Of a stretch of 22,267 bases of DNA, positions 21,139 to 22,267 are shown in pieces. The stretch is from a virus. Position 1 is the stretch's first letter. The number at the start of each line of letters is the position of its first letter. The notes under the pieces were generated by a model. The model was not told the origin of the DNA, made no database searches, and saw only the letters and a program-made list of their open reading frames with translations. The translations under genes and the position numbers were made by a program. The stretch lies in the IMG/VR virus record IMGVR_UViG_3300042314_002142, positions 1 through 22,267 of that record, one strand, 5' to 3'.

Positions 21139-21742
21139 ACACAACATACAAAATAAGGGCTTACTGGATCTACTAAAGGGTGGTGCAAATGATTGCTTTA
21201 CGAGCGACTATGGTGCAGTCAAAGAGTATTATCTTTCTGAAGAGATTGGTGATGCAAGTGACTATATACAATGGTTTCATGATATACGCAATAGTCGTCC
21301 ATCCGATGTAGTAAAGATTCATATCAATTGCCCAGGAGGTAATCTGTTTACTACCATTCAATTTATGCAGGCACTCTCTGAAACTGAAGCCCATATTATG
21401 GTAAGTGTTGAAGGGGCATGTATGAGTGCTGCAACTCTGATCTTTTTGATGGCCGATGAGTATATGATTACAGATCATAGCATGTTCCTATTTCATAACT
21501 ATAGTGCTGGTACTGCTGGCAAAGGTGGCGAGATGTATCATGGCATGGTTCATGAACGCAACTGGAGTGCAAATCTTTTCAAAGACATGTATTCAGACTT
21601 TCTTACCGAAGGCGAGATTAAAGAGATGCTTGAAGACAAAGACATCTGGATGGACGCACATCAGGTACTTGATCGTTTGGAAAAGCGCGGCAAAAAGATA
21701 CAGAGTCGCATACGCGCCGAAGAGAAGAAGCAAAAGGCATAA
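21101..21742 (+). CDS. ClpP-like serine protease (S14 family)
   Basis: A 213-aa ClpP-fold protein. Counting from the ATG at 21101: INCPGGNL (75-82) is the oxyanion/handle region, S109 in GACMSAATLIF is the nucleophile, H132 in FLFHNYS is the base and D181 in DKDIWMDA fits the acid, so the triad is intact. Host ClpP needs an ATPase partner; no ClpX or ClpA gene is seen here. It may use the host's, or act alone in head maturation or in cutting regulators. The start is uncertain: 21101 overlaps the exonuclease gene by 38 nt, while the ATG at 21131 overlaps by 8 nt and gives 203 aa. The C-terminus is a lysine-rich helix. Confidence 0.85.
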   Translation: MNIIPKNYLDMHKHNIQNKGLLDLLKGGANDCFTSDYGAVKEYYLSEEIGDASDYIQWFHDIRNSRPSDVVKIHINCPGGNLFTTIQFMQALSETEAHIMVSVEGACMSAATLIFLMADEYMITDHSMFLFHNYSAGTAGKGGEMYHGMVHERNWSANLFKDMYSDFLTEGEIKEMLEDKDIWMDAHQVLDRLEKRGKKIQSRIRAEEKKQKA

Positions 21743-21830
21743 ATAGACTATATAACAAACCCACTAAAGACGCTAAAGCAACTCTCATTCATGTGAAATA
21801 AGACTACACTCACGTTTTTGCATATAGCAG

Positions 21831-21875
21831 ACCCACCATGCCTCTCAACGATGCACACTTTGGTGGGTATTTTTT
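21831..21875 (+). terminator. Rho-independent terminator after the ClpP-like gene
   Basis: An 8-bp perfect stem, ACCCACCA (21831-21838) with TGGTGGGT (21861-21868), encloses a 22-nt loop and is followed by A and six T residues (21870-21875). The large loop makes it weaker than the terminator at 4459. It lies 89 nt after the last large gene, which fits the end of the 18680-21742 unit. Confidence 0.8.
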
Positions 21876-21978
21876 ACATAAAAAATCATAAATTTAGCAT
21901 TTTTAGACCTGGAAGCACTAGATTTCTCTATACGGGGCCTAACTTCGGGACCTTTTTTCACTTTTTTGAAAAAAGTTG

Positions 21979-22007
21979 TGTACTTTCTCTGCATTTTAGT
22001 GTATAAT
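21979..22007 (+). promoter_or_regulatory. Sigma70-type promoter upstream of a small peptide gene
   Basis: TGTACT (21979-21984), a 17-nt spacer and a perfect TATAAT (22002-22007). It shares GTGTAC and the 11-mer TAGTGTATAAT with the promoter at 18645. A 17-nt A/T palindrome lies directly upstream of its -35 and could be an operator or part of a terminator. The first ATG after it is followed at once by a stop codon. Confidence 0.7.
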
Positions 22008-22032
22008 GACCATGTAAGCAACACAACACAAT

Positions 22033-22119
22033 ATGAAAGAAACATTAGGAATTTTCATCGGAATCAATATCGCGGTTTGGTTCGTCATCTTTATCCAAAC
22101 CATGAATGGTAGTTGGTAA
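22033..22119 (+). CDS. 28-aa single-pass membrane peptide
   Basis: An ATG at 22033 opens a 28-codon frame beginning MKETLGIFIGINIAVWF and ending QTMNGSW before TAA. Residues 5-21 form one hydrophobic helix, with a charged N-terminus (K2, E3) and a short polar tail, typical of small membrane peptides. It lies 25 nt after a strong sigma70-type -10 element, with no other frame in its way, which supports expression. No Shine-Dalgarno sequence is present, as in most genes here. A short hydrophobic frame can arise by chance, so support is moderate. Confidence 0.5.
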   Translation: MKETLGIFIGINIAVWFVIFIQTMNGSW

Positions 22120-22124
22120 TCACA

Positions 22125-22203
22125 AGAGTTGAACATCTTTTAAAAAGCTTTGAGCTTCGGGCACTCGTTAAACTGCTCTAGAGAGTTGAGCATCTCTTAA
22201 AAC
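22125..22203 (+). repeat. Two diverged 21-nt direct repeats with hairpins in the 3' non-coding end
   Basis: A unit starting AGAGTTGAACATCTTTTAAA (22125-22145) recurs as AGAGTTGAGCATCTCTTAAA (22182-22202) with 19 of 21 bases equal. Each is linked to a small hairpin: AAGCT/AGCTT at 22145-22157, and TGAGCA (22187-22192) with TGCTCA (22204-22209). AACTGCTC occurs after both. The rest, up to the window end at 22267, holds no gene. This may be the start of a structured RNA or regulatory region that continues beyond the window. Confidence 0.6.
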
Positions 22204-22267
22204 TGCTCACCACTTTCAAAAAACAATTTTCCCCTGAAGTACTGGCCCGCCAGACACTAAGGTTGAG

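Larger units (their letters stand above)
21743..22032 (+). other. Intergenic region with terminator and promoter
   Basis: No credible gene is seen here. 21743-21830 is AT-rich without clear structure, then comes the terminator at 21831-21875. A CTTCGGGACC stretch before a T-run near 21941-21958 forms no clean stem. The palindrome ACTTTTTTGAAAAAAGT (21960-21976) adjoins the -35 of the promoter at 21979. After the -10 there is a minimal ATG-TAA (22012-22017). A 62-aa open frame over 21818-22006 runs through the terminator and is rejected. Confidence 0.7.

Noticed and set aside
21818-22006. Open frame of 62 aa over the terminator region
   Set aside because: It runs through a clear terminator hairpin and the promoter, and its translation shows no domain. 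It is a chance frame.
22210-22267. Possible tRNA at the end of the window
   Set aside because: No acceptor stem, anticodon arm or GGTTCGA-type T-loop can be built. No tRNA genes were recognised anywhere in the window.
1-22267. CRISPR arrays, insertion sequences, integrase or attachment sites
   Set aside because: No regularly spaced repeats with spacers, no transposase or integrase, and no terminal inverted repeats were found.

Overview
The window reads as part of the genome of a T4-superfamily myovirus with AT-rich DNA. Marker genes are a gp41-type replicative helicase, T4-type RNase H, class Ia ribonucleotide reductase genes in nrdB-nrdA order, exact TATAAATA motifs of the T4 late-promoter type, and many conserved hypotheticals that I associate with marine T4-like phages. 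All supportable genes lie on the + strand and are tightly packed, often overlapping by 1-20 nt. The host cannot be named. Almost no gene has a Shine-Dalgarno sequence, which is unlike T4 itself.

Layout. (1) 1-2258: the 3' part of a 2-oxoglutarate/Fe(II) hydroxylase gene, a small unknown gene and the gp41-like helicase. (2) 2259-12024: a late-promoter-rich block. At least six of its products, plus one at 13476, begin with a short peptide of the form [S/T]-F-K-x-[Y/F]-[I/L]-x-E. This resembles the T4 capsid-targeting sequence (CTS) that sends internal proteins into the prohead and is removed by the gp21 protease after [L/I]xE. The cargo carrying it includes an AAA-type ATPase, a PD-(D/E)XK-like nuclease, a ligase-like nucleotidyltransferase with a KxDG motif, an HxGH nucleotidyltransferase and a protein with an internal duplication. 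Basic, Cys-rich and membrane proteins without the tag, and an SprT-like zinc protease, sit among them. A perfect intrinsic terminator lies at 4459-4491. (3) 12165-15049: a virion-type structural protein, a small tagged protein and three conserved unknown genes. (4) 15073-17991: a sigma70-type promoter, nrdB, nrdA without an N-terminal ATP cone, and a small membrane protein. (5) 17973-21742: a small zinc protein, a GIY-YIG-like nuclease, RNase H, a conserved unknown, a FmdB-like zinc ribbon, a 55-aa basic protein, a RecB-like exonuclease and a ClpP-like protease. (6) 21743-22267: mostly non-coding, with a terminator, a sigma70-type promoter, a 28-aa membrane peptide and two diverged repeats.

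How it fits together. Regions 1, 4 and 5 carry replication and nucleotide-supply functions under host-type promoters of the form T[T/G]TAC[A/T]-N17-TATAAT. The block in region 2 looks like a late-expressed set of proteins packed into the head and probably delivered to the next host with the DNA. Promoter boxes often abut the ATG, so several mRNAs are predicted to be leaderless or nearly so.
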